Positions 19,213 through 28,696 of a DNA stretch of 64,000 nt are shown in pieces. Both the position numbers and the translations under genes were made by a program. Source of the stretch: UBA2033 sp035345875 (GTDB lineage Bacteria > Spirochaetota > Leptospiria > Leptospirales > Leptospiraceae); assembly GCA_035345875.1 (NCBI GenBank), contig DAORDH010000002.1, positions 124,001 through 188,000 of the forward strand. Direction: 5' to 3'. The stretch's first letter is position 1. The number at the start of each line of letters is the position of its first letter. A model generated the notes under the pieces. The model had not been told where the DNA came from. It did no database searches and worked only from the letters and a program-made list of their open reading frames with translations.

Positions 19213-20115
19213 TTAGTAAATATGTTTCCTGTCACAATCTGAACGACAGTCCTTATCCGCATTTACGCAAGTTAATGGTGAGGTGAGGTAATTTAAGAAA
19301 TTACTAGAAAATGAACTACTGCTACTGCTGCTAGAAGATGTGCTAGAAGTGCAAGGAAAAACCTCATTGTTTTTGTTTGAGCTAGAATATGCAAATCGAA
19401 CTGCATATTGATCGTTTGTCACACCAGAACATCTAACATACAAATAAGTAGGACCTGTTGAAATATTAAAGGTAAAAGTAGTCACAGTAGAGGTAAGAGT
19501 TCCAACTAAAGTTTCCGTTGTTGCCGTTGTTGTCGCATTGGTTGATGCTCCAAATTGACTGTAAAGCTGACAAGTAGCGGATCCAGAAATTTTAGAAACT
19601 TCCACTATTCTTGTATTGCCTGTATAACCAATACAAGTATAACTACCACTTCCAGGCGTATATCCAACGCTTGTATAAGACATACTCATTATATCAATAT
19701 TATTGGGGGTAACTAAAGTTCCTGTTACATTGAGATTTTGATAAGTAGGTGTAGAGGTACTGTAATTCGCACTATTGTAAGGAGTTGTTAGTGTAGAAGA
19801 GGAAGAAAACGCCAAGGTATAAGTCTGGGGATTACTAAAAGTACTACTCGAAGTAGTTCCTATTTTACTGGCATTGGTTAAGCTTTCCACAGGCGTAGTG
19901 CTTGAGGTACTTGTTGTACTTGTAGATGAGCTTGTTGGAGATCTAAAAAGCGCACCAAATAAAGCAGAACCAACGATACAATCATTTACAGCTGTATCAC
20001 AATAATTCTTTTTATAACATTGCAATCTCGCCGAAAAAGGATTATCCGGGATCACATAGCAACTTGAAACTAATATCATTTGCAGGGATAGAAATATTCT
20101 GCTTACATTATTCAT
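19213..20115 (-). CDS. Ser/Thr-rich lipoprotein
   Basis: This 300-residue exported protein has a signal peptide ending in VSSC, so Cys19 is the probable lipid site. A Cys-rich head (residues 19-50, with QCYKKNYCDTAVNDC) is followed by long Ser/Thr tracts (about 58-110), a more ordered middle (about 120-245) and a poly-Ser run near 258-270. The C-terminus has three cysteines in CVNADKDCRSDCD. The middle, with GSYTCIGYTGNTRIVE and TFTFNISTGPTYLYVRC, may be a beta-sandwich. No family was recognised. It lies 91 bases upstream of the channel gene on the same strand and may be co-transcribed with it, as an exported partner. That is inference. Confidence 0.75.
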   Translation of the reverse strand: MNNVSRIFLSLQMILVSSCYVIPDNPFSARLQCYKKNYCDTAVNDCIVGSALFGALFRSPTSSSTSTTSTSSTTPVESLTNASKIGTTSSSTFSNPQTYTLAFSSSSTLTTPYNSANYSTSTPTYQNLNVTGTLVTPNNIDIMSMSYTSVGYTPGSGSYTCIGYTGNTRIVEVSKISGSATCQLYSQFGASTNATTTATTETLVGTLTSTVTTFTFNISTGPTYLYVRCSGVTNDQYAVRFAYSSSNKNNEVFPCTSSTSSSSSSSSSFSSNFLNYLTSPLTCVNADKDCRSDCDRKHIY

Positions 20116-20406
20116 TTTTTTTCTCCAATTTTTAACCTAAATCTGTTTTTTTGTATTTAACTAGGTTGCTATTTCTGAAAAATCCATGTCAATAACTAAA
20201 TTTTTCTATACTATTTAAAATATAATATTTCTAAGAATTTTCCAAGGAGATTAAAGATATTCTATTCTCTTTTTGTTTTTGCTTTTTTACTTAAATTAAG
20301 ATTGTCATTTTTTATTTTACTAGAAAACTAACAAAACAATATTCGAAAGATACATTCAATACGATATTAAAGAATAGCTTTCCTTTATTGGCAGGAGTCC
20401 ATTTAC

Positions 20407-22572
20407 ATGTCTAATATTACACAGAAAAAACCAAGTTTACTTGGCAAACTAATCAAAAAATTCAATCAGTCTAGCTTTGAAATTATATTTTTTAGTCTCA
20501 CTTTTCTTGTACTTTCTGTGATGGGTGTTACAGGTTTTACCTACTACAAAAACTCTACTGCAATTCTTTCCTTAACTGAAGACCTAATTGATCAAATCAA
20601 CAATCGTGTGATCCAAAAAACAACAAGCTATCTTTTTACTGCTGTAGATATGACAGAGCTTTCTTCCAAGGTGGCTGGAGAAGGAGCAAATTCAATTCTA
20701 GACAATCAGGGTTTAAACTCTCTGATGATCAATATCTTAATCCTACACCCACAACTCACAATGTTTAATATTGGAAATGAGAGAGGTGATTTTCTCATGC
20801 AGAAAAGGTGGACCGATGGAACTATCGCTACTAAAACAATCGATCGATCTAAGAAAGATCCAGTCGTCAAATGGAAATACAGAGACCAAACGGGAAAGAT
20901 TATCAAAGAAGAAGTAGTTCAAGAAGATTACGATCCAAGAAAGAGACCTTGGTACATTGGGGCAAAGGAAAAAAGTGGTCTCTTTTGGAGTGATGTTTAT
21001 ATTTTCGCAACAGGCAAAATTCCAGGAATTACAGCATCCGCTCCAGTAAAAGATGGGGAAGGAAATCTAATGGGAATCTTTGGACTAGATATTCCTTTGA
21101 TTGAGATTTCAAACTTCCTAGAAGATCTTAGAAAAGAGATACAAGATAAAAAATATGGAAAAACTGCCATTGCATTTATCGTCAATTCAAAGGGAGATCT
21201 AGTAGCTTATCCAGATGTTACACAACCAATGATCAAAGGAGAAGATGGGAACCTAAGATCAAGAAAAGTAAAAGAATTAGAAGTAAATCCACCGATCGTG
21301 CAAGATTCTTACGAAAAATTCATACAGGAAAAACAAACCAAATTTACTTTTGAGACAGGCGGCAAACGTTATATCGCATCTTATAAAAAGTTTCCTGATA
21401 ATTTTGAAAAAGATTGGACCATTGGTCTTGTAGTTCCTGAAGATGATTACATTGGAGCAATCAAAGAAACCAATGATTTAATGCTCACAATTTCCATTGT
21501 GATTTTATGTATTGCAATGGTTTTAGCATTAATACTCAATAGAATTAAAAAAGCACTCAATGCTAGAAACGAATTTATTAAAAATACATTTGGACGTTAT
21601 CTTTCAGATGACGTTGTAGCGAGCATTCTAGAATCGCCAAAGGGAACTTCTCTTGGAGGAGAAAAGAGAGAGGTTACTATAATGATGACCGACTTACGCG
21701 GCTTTACCTCTATCAGCGAAAGACTTCCTGCTGAGAAATGTGTCCTAATGATTAACAATTATTTGGACGTTATGACTGATGTAATTTTAAAATACCAAGG
21801 AACGATAGATGAATTTATTGGGGATGCAATTCTTGTTATCTTTGGAGCACCGATTCAAAGAGAAGATGATGCAGCTCGTGCCGTAGCTTGTGCAATTGAA
21901 ATGCAACTTGCGATGAAAGAAGTAAATGAAAAAAATCGTAGAGACGGTCTTCCTGAAGTGGTTATGGGAATTGGTTTAAATACTGGAGAGATCGTTGTCG
22001 GAAATATTGGTTCTCATAAACGAACAAAATATGGAGTTGTAGGAAGCAATGTAAACCTTACATCTAGAATCGAATCTTATACAGTAGGTGGACAAACCCT
22101 TGTATCGCAAAGAACTTTAGAAGCATGCGGTCCTATCGTTCGAGTGGACGATCAATTTGAAGTTATGCCTAAGGGAGTAAAAAACCCAATTACAATTAGT
22201 GAAGTAGGTGGAATTGGTGGAGAGTATAATATCTATTTACCTGAGAAAAAAGAAATCGTTCTGCACCCACTCAAAAGAAAGATTCAGTTCCTATTTACAA
22301 TTTTGGCTGGGAAACACGCAAGCACAGACGTGCATGTTGGCTATATTACCAAGATGAATGGGAAACAAGCAGAAATTGAAGCTCCAATTTCCGTAGAAAA
22401 ATTAAACAATGTAAAAGTTGCACTCGCAGATGAGAATGGAAAAGAGATTGCAAATGATCTCTATGCTAAGGTGACAAAGAATGTTTCTGAGTCCCCTAAG
22501 GTGATTTTCCAAGTCAATTTTACATCTGTTCCTACGGAAGTTGAAAAAGTATTCAAAGAAATTCAGTCTTGA
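20407..22572 (+). CDS. Membrane class III nucleotide cyclase with Cache sensor
   Basis: This 721-residue inner-membrane protein has TM1 at 26-46 and an extracellular double-Cache-like sensor at about 50-350 (with DPRKRPWYIGAKEKSGLFWSD and TASAPVKD). TM2 lies at 357-377, a linker at 378-418 and a class III cyclase domain at about 419-605. The metal ligands are Asp429 (MMTDLRGF) and Asp473 (FIGDAI). The transition-state pair is Asn550 and Arg554. The usual adenine-selecting Asp before VN is Ser547 (VVGSNVN), so ATP versus GTP preference is uncertain. A 100-residue C-terminal domain, perhaps PilZ-like, ends the protein. The start has GGAGT upstream. It is divergent from the lipoprotein/cNMP-channel pair. 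Confidence 0.93.
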   Translation: MSNITQKKPSLLGKLIKKFNQSSFEIIFFSLTFLVLSVMGVTGFTYYKNSTAILSLTEDLIDQINNRVIQKTTSYLFTAVDMTELSSKVAGEGANSILDNQGLNSLMINILILHPQLTMFNIGNERGDFLMQKRWTDGTIATKTIDRSKKDPVVKWKYRDQTGKIIKEEVVQEDYDPRKRPWYIGAKEKSGLFWSDVYIFATGKIPGITASAPVKDGEGNLMGIFGLDIPLIEISNFLEDLRKEIQDKKYGKTAIAFIVNSKGDLVAYPDVTQPMIKGEDGNLRSRKVKELEVNPPIVQDSYEKFIQEKQTKFTFETGGKRYIASYKKFPDNFEKDWTIGLVVPEDDYIGAIKETNDLMLTISIVILCIAMVLALILNRIKKALNARNEFIKNTFGRYLSDDVVASILESPKGTSLGGEKREVTIMMTDLRGFTSISERLPAEKCVLMINNYLDVMTDVILKYQGTIDEFIGDAILVIFGAPIQREDDAARAVACAIEMQLAMKEVNEKNRRDGLPEVVMGIGLNTGEIVVGNIGSHKRTKYGVVGSNVNLTSRIESYTVGGQTLVSQRTLEACGPIVRVDDQFEVMPKGVKNPITISEVGGIGGEYNIYLPEKKEIVLHPLKRKIQFLFTILAGKHASTDVHVGYITKMNGKQAEIEAPISVEKLNNVKVALADENGKEIANDLYAKVTKNVSESPKVIFQVNFTSVPTEVEKVFKEIQS

Positions 22573-22633
22573 TTTTTTAGTTTACGTTTTTAATTCGTTC
22601 CGTAAAATGCAAGGAGTCAGTGAGGAAAATTAG

Positions 22634-23002
22634 ATGCAAGAAGAATACACACCCGAGAAAATTATAGAAATTATTAACAGTGCTGCGCATGCATCTCTTG
22701 AACAAACCAAGGCGTCAAAAGCAGAAAGAAGTAAAGTTCCAGCTACTGGCTTCACTGAGAAAGAAATATCAAAGCTCCTTGAGAACACTGCAAACGAAAT
22801 CGTTCGAAAAGAGGAAGTAGATTATCTTGCCAACCGAATCAAAAATCGATTTGCTAAAATTAAAGCTATCAGCAAAGAAAATTTTAACATGTTCGAAGTT
22901 GCAATGCAATGCCATCGCTTGGTAAATGACTATCGAGCACTGGCAAAGCAAAAAGGTTGGAAAGAAATCGAAGCGATGTTCTCAAGAAAAGAGAATCTCT
23001 AA
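22634..23002 (+). CDS. Hypothetical helical protein
   Basis: This soluble 122-residue protein is predicted by eye to be all-helical. It has a charged N-terminal half (residues 1-60), then VRKEEVDYLANRIKNRFAKIKA, and a C-terminal half with FEVAMQCHRLVNDYRALAKQKGW. There is no signal peptide or membrane segment, and no family was recognised. It begins 61 bases after the cyclase stop on the same strand, so co-transcription with the cyclase is likely. AAGGAGTCAGTGAGGAAAAT precedes the start. A regulatory role beside the cyclase would be a guess. Confidence 0.6.
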   Translation: MQEEYTPEKIIEIINSAAHASLEQTKASKAERSKVPATGFTEKEISKLLENTANEIVRKEEVDYLANRIKNRFAKIKAISKENFNMFEVAMQCHRLVNDYRALAKQKGWKEIEAMFSRKENL

Positions 23003-23044
23003 AAAGCAACTTTACAAATAATTTCTAACTATCACGATCAAGTT

Positions 23045-23626
23045 ATGGCTTCTCAATTATTAGAAAATCCAACTATCCAAAATCAATTAGTTAGAATCAC
23101 AAGAGAACAATACTATGAAATGGCGGAGAAATATTCATTTGGAAAGAAGACAGAATTATTAGAAGGAGTTGTCTTATTCAAAATTCCTAAAAGTAGTATT
23201 CATAACTTTTTCATAGATAAATAATTTCAACTTCTAAGCGCAATCCTACCAGAAAATTCATTTATACAAACAGAGAAGACTATCGCATTTGGTAATTCGG
23301 ACTTAGAACCAGATATATCTGTCGTTTCCGGAAAATGAGAAGACTATATTTATGAGCATCCGTCTTCAGCATTTCTAGTAATAGAAGTTGCAAAGTCTTC
23401 TTATTTATATGATCTCGCAAAATTGTCAACGTACGCAGAAGCAAATGTAAATCAATTTTGGATTTTAGATATAAACACAAACCGATTAGAAATTTATTCA
23501 GACCCACAAGGAAATGAATACAAAAAGAAACAAATTTATTACACGTGAGAAAATGTTCAGATATTCAAGGGAGAAATTTCCCTTGAACGACTCTTTAATT
23601 TTCCTGAGAAAAAATCAGCTCTTTAA
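23045..23626 (+). pseudogene. Uma2 family (DUF820) endonuclease-like gene with three in-frame stops
   Basis: One frame from ATG 23045 to TAA 23624-23626 reads as a complete Uma2 protein of about 190 residues. It keeps the family order: TREQYYEMAEKY, KTELLEGVV, SDLEPDISVVSG, SAFLVIEVAKSS, KLSTYAEANVNQFWILD and RLEIYSDP. Three codons are stops (a TAA after FIDK, a TGA after VVSGK, a TGA after QIYYT), and there are no frameshifts. The gene is dead but recently so, since spacing is intact. The catalytic PD-(D/E)xK-like residues in EPD and EVA remain. Its last 12 bases overlap the end of the acyltransferase gene on the other strand. Confidence 0.85.
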
Positions 23627-24874
23627 ATCTTCCCCTACATCAAATGGAGTAACTATCGGTTTACTAAGAGGAATACAATCTTTTAATAATCCTTCAATGT
23701 CTTTGCGAAGACGAGCTGTCACATCTTCTATCGTTTTCTTTTTATTTTCTTTGTAACTATCGTAGTATTCGCCCAATCCAAAAGGCTTTGCAATCACTAC
23801 ACGAGCTCTTCTGGCTCTAGGTTTTGTAACCCCAAAGATTAAATTTTCAAAACGATAGAGCCATTCTATAAAACGCTCTGCAGTAGGATAAGCAAGCAGG
23901 TATTCTTGTTTGATAACTAAGAAAAGATATGCTCTATCTACATCTTTTTGAACAATCTCCAAATCTTTTCGGGAAATTTTCACTTGTTGCTTTCCAAGAC
24001 CCGAATGAATTCCATCTAGAACAGTAAATACTTCTCTAATTTTATGAATTGCATCCTCATTTGGATCAAACTTGATTCCAAGTTTCTCAGCTGCGCGATT
24101 CAATGCCGCATGTCGTATCGCCCCTACTCTATAATCGTAATCTTTATCGGTGATCGGAGAAATACCATACTCTCTTTCCGCATCCTCGAGTAGAATCCTT
24201 CCTACAGTTAAAAATCTACGAAGTAAGTTTTTATTTCCGGGATTTATCTTGAGTTTGCGCTCAATTGCCTCGATTGAAGTTTCAATTTCTTTATACAGAA
24301 GATTTTCATCTCCAGATAAAAGATATTTAACAAAAGCAGGTAAAACTTTTATATCAGCATTCGGATCTTTCTTGCGAGCATCTTCTAGTCCCCAAAAACC
24401 AATCTGTGCAATACCAGGCATAAAAGGAACAAGATTGTCATTCTCTCCTGAGCACATTCCTTCCGGATAAATCACAAGTTTTCCCCGATCTCCTGCAAGA
24501 ATTGACTTAGCCATTTTTACAGATTCTCGATCTGCCCCACCGGACAATACAGAAAAGGCACCCACTCTCTTAATTAACTCACCCACAACACCAAATCCCC
24601 AGTTAAAGACGTTACGCGAAGCCATATAGTAAAATCGAGATCCAATGATATTGGCAACATAGTAAGCAACAGGCGGCTCAATCGTGGAAGGATGGTTACT
24701 AAAATAAAGAAGTCTTTCTTTGTTTAGGCTTCGAAGGGTTAGTTTATCTTCATCCGAAATATCAACCCCATCTATATTTAATGCTGTTTTTAATATTACT
24801 GGAAGTGATAAATCCATACCCCATAAAAAAGGATAGCTGATGTCATGTGATATAAAAAAGTTTTTATTGTCCAT
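23615..24874 (-). CDS. Lysophospholipid acyltransferase family protein (PlsC-like), paralogue 1
   Basis: This probable membrane-associated acyltransferase has the block I motif as NHPSTIEPP, where the usual His-x4-Asp is His-x4-Glu, and a block III-type motif VIYPEGMCSGENDN. It closely resembles the protein at 53425-54675 along its whole length (YMASRNVFNWG/YMASREVFDWG, GAFSV, RGKLVIYPEG/GGKLVLFPEG, PGIAQIGFWG/PGVSQLGFWG). Compared with classical PlsC it has a C-terminal extension of about 200 residues. Start ATG 24872-24874 was chosen because the paralogue begins at the equivalent place; a longer frame to 24940 lacks support. It would esterify a lysophospholipid or related lipid, but the substrate is unknown. 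Confidence 0.85.
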   Translation of the reverse strand: MDNKNFFISHDISYPFLWGMDLSLPVILKTALNIDGVDISDEDKLTLRSLNKERLLYFSNHPSTIEPPVAYYVANIIGSRFYYMASRNVFNWGFGVVGELIKRVGAFSVLSGGADRESVKMAKSILAGDRGKLVIYPEGMCSGENDNLVPFMPGIAQIGFWGLEDARKKDPNADIKVLPAFVKYLLSGDENLLYKEIETSIEAIERKLKINPGNKNLLRRFLTVGRILLEDAEREYGISPITDKDYDYRVGAIRHAALNRAAEKLGIKFDPNEDAIHKIREVFTVLDGIHSGLGKQQVKISRKDLEIVQKDVDRAYLFLVIKQEYLLAYPTAERFIEWLYRFENLIFGVTKPRARRARVVIAKPFGLGEYYDSYKENKKKTIEDVTARLRKDIEGLLKDCIPLSKPIVTPFDVGEDLKS

Positions 24875-25012
24875 AGCTTTAGATAGGATGCCCTTCCCTT
24901 TTTGACAAGAAAAAAAAGTATAAATTACAATCTGACACAATTTAGAAAATCATACTTTTGTGAAAAAAATTTTTTCTGTTCAAGAAAAGATCCAATTGGA
25001 AAACTTGCCTAC

Positions 25013-25885
25013 ATGAATCAAAGATATTTTTACATACTTGTCCTTTCCTTTTTGGGATTATTCTTAAGTTGCAGTAAATTAGATACAATTGAGTATTCAC
25101 CAAAATTAACTCCCGAATCATTTCTATCCACTCAGCATTGGATGAGAATTCAATTTGGGAATTTTAATTTTGTATTAAGCCAACCGTCCTCATCTTTGAT
25201 TGTATATTTTGTTAGTTTATTTGATATTTATATTGCCTATCGCTTTTATCAAACTATACAAAATCAAAAGTCTAGACTCTATTGGGCAATTGGACTTTTT
25301 ATGACTGGTGCCGGTGCGTTACTCGCAGGAACGAGTTATCAAGCTTTTGGTTATGAGATCAAATGCAATGGAAGAGAATTTTGCACTTGGACTAGTTGGT
25401 GGGAAATCAATTATGCTTTCCTATCCGGACTTGGAATGAATGCTTTCTTACTAGGCGCATCTCACTCAAATGCAACAGGTAGTTTTCGAAAAGGAATTCA
25501 AACCTATGCAGTAGTGAACGCGGTTCTCTATTCGATCTTATTATACTTTGGAGCTTTCACAGCAAATTGGTTTTTAGTTTCCTTTGAGTTTTTAAGTCTC
25601 TCCTCTACACCGAGTGTTTTCTTTTTTATCTGGCTCTATGGTAGAGATTATAAAAAAGAAAAATCACAAGCAAATCTGTATTTGAGGAATACATGGATTA
25701 TCCTCGTTGCAGTCATTGTTATCTATGCCATTTATCTCATTGCAGGAATCACTGCTCCTCTTTGGAAAATGGGCATTTGGTTTACTGAAAACGATATTCT
25801 CCATGTTGGCATGATTTATTGGGTTTATTATATAGGCAAAAATCTATTAAAAGAAGTAAAGGATGTTGAGGCAAATAAAAACTAA
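25013..25885 (+). CDS. Multi-pass membrane protein with lipoprotein-like N-terminus
   Basis: From ATG 25013 the protein has 290 residues. It starts with MNQRYFYILVLSFLGLFLSC, a signal peptide with a possible lipobox (LSC). A short extracytoplasmic part follows, and then six or seven membrane helices from about residue 55 to the end, with a Cys pair in the loop EIKCNGREFCTWTSWWEIN. The family was not recognised. A longer frame begins at 24902, but its first 37 residues look random and the signal peptide decides the start. It is divergent from the acyltransferase and converges with the AraC-type gene, with two bases between stops. Confidence 0.65.
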   Translation: MNQRYFYILVLSFLGLFLSCSKLDTIEYSPKLTPESFLSTQHWMRIQFGNFNFVLSQPSSSLIVYFVSLFDIYIAYRFYQTIQNQKSRLYWAIGLFMTGAGALLAGTSYQAFGYEIKCNGREFCTWTSWWEINYAFLSGLGMNAFLLGASHSNATGSFRKGIQTYAVVNAVLYSILLYFGAFTANWFLVSFEFLSLSSTPSVFFFIWLYGRDYKKEKSQANLYLRNTWIILVAVIVIYAIYLIAGITAPLWKMGIWFTENDILHVGMIYWVYYIGKNLLKEVKDVEANKN

Positions 25886-25887
25886 CC

Positions 25888-26946
25888 TCACTTTCTATTC
25901 TGCTTTCTATATTCTTGTGGAGTCATACCGGTTTGTTCGGTAAAGTATTTATAGAAAGCAGATTTGCTTTTAAAGCCAACGTCAAATGCAATATCCAAAA
26001 TTGTTTTTTCTGGGAAATTTACTATTAGCTCCTTAGCTTCTAAAATACGATAGGAATTGATAAATTGATAAAAATTTTTATTATAAATTTCATTTAAAAC
26101 TCTAGAAAGTTGATTTTTATTGATCATGAGTTCATTTGCAACATCATCTAAGTAAATTTCATCATCTTGGTAGTATTTTTTTATAAGCATTAGATCTTCT
26201 AATTCTTTCTTAACCTTTCCCAGATCTAGATCATTCAAACTTGTTTTTAAATATTTTTGCTTTGCTACTTCTTGTGAAATCGTTTCAAAAAAATCTGGAT
26301 ATTGCAGCAAATACCAAATAGCCACAAAAGCACCCGTGCATATAAAAATTCCATCTATTTGAAATAGAATCTTTTTAGAGAAAAAGATACTAACTGCACC
26401 AAACAACACAAATACCGAAACCATTCGATTATACGAAAGAACTAAATTAGTATGTTCCAACTTATATTGATTCAAGAAATTTTTAAATAGTCTTTCATTT
26501 TGATAGTTGTAGACAAAATAGTAAATGAGACCCAAAGCAGAAAAAACACGTCCAACATACGTTACTCGATCGCAAGCTGGAATTTGATCTGGATAATAGT
26601 AAATAATAAAAATCTCAAATGGAATCGTAATCAATAGAATTGCATAGTGTTGGTATAAATCTCTAAATTGAATCTTTCCAAATAATTTCAAAATCTGTGC
26701 TCTCTGAAAAGGACCAATGATAAACAAACCACTCACAGAGAATAAAAAGAGATAGGGATTTACAAAATAAGATTCTTTTACTAAAATAGAAATCTTCACT
26801 TGAAAGATAAATGCTAAAAATGCATACCAGAAATGGAATCCAAGTTGTCGGTTTACTTTGAGATGCAAAATCTCTTTTAAAATAAAAAAAACACTTATAA
26901 AAATCCCTGTATCAATATACGCTTGTAGAATCCATTCAAGATTCAC
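25888..26946 (-). CDS. Membrane-anchored AraC-family transcriptional regulator
   Basis: This 352-residue protein has seven or so hydrophobic helices in residues 1-215, then a linker with KKELEDLMLIKKYYQDDEIYLDDVANELMI, and a C-terminal AraC-type double helix-turn-helix. The second motif KTILDIAFDVGFKSKSAFYKYF and the ending GMTPQEYRKQ are classic. It therefore senses a signal in or at the membrane and binds DNA from there. Ligand and targets are unknown. Three bases separate its start from the stop of the upstream exported protein gene, so they form an operon, and the exported protein may be part of the sensing path. Confidence 0.9.
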   Translation of the reverse strand: MNLEWILQAYIDTGIFISVFFILKEILHLKVNRQLGFHFWYAFLAFIFQVKISILVKESYFVNPYLFLFSVSGLFIIGPFQRAQILKLFGKIQFRDLYQHYAILLITIPFEIFIIYYYPDQIPACDRVTYVGRVFSALGLIYYFVYNYQNERLFKNFLNQYKLEHTNLVLSYNRMVSVFVLFGAVSIFFSKKILFQIDGIFICTGAFVAIWYLLQYPDFFETISQEVAKQKYLKTSLNDLDLGKVKKELEDLMLIKKYYQDDEIYLDDVANELMINKNQLSRVLNEIYNKNFYQFINSYRILEAKELIVNFPEKTILDIAFDVGFKSKSAFYKYFTEQTGMTPQEYRKQNRK

Positions 26947-26949
26947 TTT

Positions 26950-27627
26950 CTATTCCAATTCTATGTCGTTTAACGTATTAGATAATTTTATATGGTCATT
27001 TAATACTTTATGGTCAATTAGTTTATCTATCTCACGAACTGCTTCTTCTAGCTTTGCCCTGTAAGTTCTTAATAATCGAATCCGATCCAAAGGTGAAGGT
27101 ATCTCTGACATAGAAACTAATTTGCGAATTGGAGCAGATGGATCTGTATAATTGGTATAGGTATCGATCTGGACTTTTAAGGCAGTCATCTCTTCATTGC
27201 TGATATCATTTGAAATAGTTCGAATCACAGTTTCAGAATACATTTTTGGATTTAATCTAGATCTTCTTTTTAAAAAAGAAATATTCTCTACTTTCCCATC
27301 ATTTGTAAGTTTAATTACAAAATTTTCTGAAACAAAGTGGCTATTTGTTCTACCAGGAGGAGTCTCTGTAAAATTTCGGATCTCCCTTGTGTAAGATTTC
27401 TCTTTCACTTTCCCTTCTCGAATCAAATAAGGAAGAATTTTGGAAAGTTCCGTATGAAAGTATTTAACATCTTTTTGAATTGAATCAAAGGTAGTTTTTT
27501 GCTCCTTTGAAAATTCTCGCCTTTGGATAGTTCCATCTGGATTGATCAGAGTTGGATATTCAAAATCCTCTGCCCAAAGAAATGAAAATCCAATTAGTAA
27601 AATAAAAACGAATTTTCTAAGCATCAT
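26950..27627 (-). CDS. Exported hypothetical protein in an operon with the AraC regulator
   Basis: This 225-residue protein has a clear signal peptide (residues 1-19, ending FLWAED) and no later membrane helix, so it is periplasmic or surface-located. The mature part is mostly charged and mixed alpha/beta, with a helical C-terminal third (SPLDRIRLLRTYRAKLEEAVREIDKLID). No cysteines are present and no known domain was seen. It precedes the membrane AraC regulator by three bases, which suggests a shared role, perhaps as a signal-presenting partner. That is inference. Confidence 0.7.
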   Translation of the reverse strand: MMLRKFVFILLIGFSFLWAEDFEYPTLINPDGTIQRREFSKEQKTTFDSIQKDVKYFHTELSKILPYLIREGKVKEKSYTREIRNFTETPPGRTNSHFVSENFVIKLTNDGKVENISFLKRRSRLNPKMYSETVIRTISNDISNEEMTALKVQIDTYTNYTDPSAPIRKLVSMSEIPSPLDRIRLLRTYRAKLEEAVREIDKLIDHKVLNDHIKLSNTLNDIELE

Positions 27628-27940
27628 AAAACTCCTTCACTCAAAGAAATTGACTTACTCTAAAGAATTGATTTCATATAGCAAGCTATTTTTAAATTAA
27701 TTCTTCGATTCATTCTCTTTTCTGAACTAGGATAGAAAACTAAATTCTTATCAAACGATTTGTATCTAACTATTAAATAATTTCCACTCTCTCAAACTAG
27801 ATAAACAAATTAAATCTAACCAATTTTCTAATTGGATAGATTCTTCGATCTTTCAAAACTACTCAGATCCTTCTAGAGTAGCGAAAACTTGCTAGAAGTA
27901 AAAGTAGATTTTTGAATCTAGCTTTTCCTGTTTTGTATTT
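27628..27940. other. Intergenic region, nothing recognised
   Basis: These 313 AT-rich bases lie between two minus-strand genes. They must carry the promoter for the exported protein/AraC operon, but no clear element, repeat or small frame stands out. Confidence 0.5.
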
Positions 27941-28420
27941 TCATTCTCTCTCTTCAAAAAGTTTATCACCTAGTTTAAAAATTTGCTCAATACCAGACAT
28001 AAATAAAACTATCATGATTATTGCAGAAATTACCATGTAGAATAAATCTTGTCTGGTTTTAAGATGTGTAAGAATTAGATACAATCCGATCGGTAGATTT
28101 AAAAACAAAGCAGTAATAGTCCCTGGGGCATAACGTTTAAAATAGATTGTTGCAACTAAATGAGGGAAGATGGAATTTAAAACCATCATTAAAATAAATC
28201 CCAAGTATATAGATTTCGAGATATTTGAAACTCCCTGAAAAATAAAAAACTGAAATGTTCCCAAATATCCTAACATAGTTACAATTACAATCGCAAACAT
28301 AAACTCATTTTGTTTTACCGGAGGATGAAACTTCCCAGCATTTTTAGACCAAGATGGAAGCCAAATAGCCTCTTCAATATTATGCAGAGAAAAACCTAAT
28401 AAAAAAAGTAATTCTATCAT
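27941..28420 (-). CDS. HXXEE domain membrane protein
   Basis: This 159-residue integral membrane protein starts at ATG 28418-28420, chosen because AGGAGG lies four bases upstream and because family members begin just before the signature. A frame extending 12 codons further would place the ribosome site inside the gene. The N-terminal helix carries HNIEEA, the HXXEE motif that names the family, and WLPSWSKNAGKF follows, as in other members. About five membrane helices are present. The conserved His/Glu residues suggest metal binding in the membrane, but the family has no proven function. It is probably monocistronic. Confidence 0.8.
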   Translation of the reverse strand: MIELLFLLGFSLHNIEEAIWLPSWSKNAGKFHPPVKQNEFMFAIVIVTMLGYLGTFQFFIFQGVSNISKSIYLGFILMMVLNSIFPHLVATIYFKRYAPGTITALFLNLPIGLYLILTHLKTRQDLFYMVISAIIMIVLFMSGIEQIFKLGDKLFEERE

Positions 28421-28696
28421 ACAGCCTCCTAAATCTTCATCTTTTGATTGATTCAATACCGTTTTCGTTCTTTTATTATACCTTATTCTTTCTTATTTGT
28501 ATTATAAATAAATTGAATTTCTCTAAAACCATAATTGTTTTTTTAAGGATGAAATAATGCGAGATTAACTGTGTTTGTAGCAATTTTATGATCTAATCTT
28601 CTAAAATAAATTAGAGAAAATTTTTTTAGTTTTTATGGAATGATTATATGAATCACTCATCTTATAAAAGGAATTTCCTATAGATGAGTAATTTGT

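Noticed and set aside
24875..24940. Longer N-terminus for the first acyltransferase
   Set aside because: The extra 22 residues are unlike the paralogue, which begins at the position matching ATG 24874.
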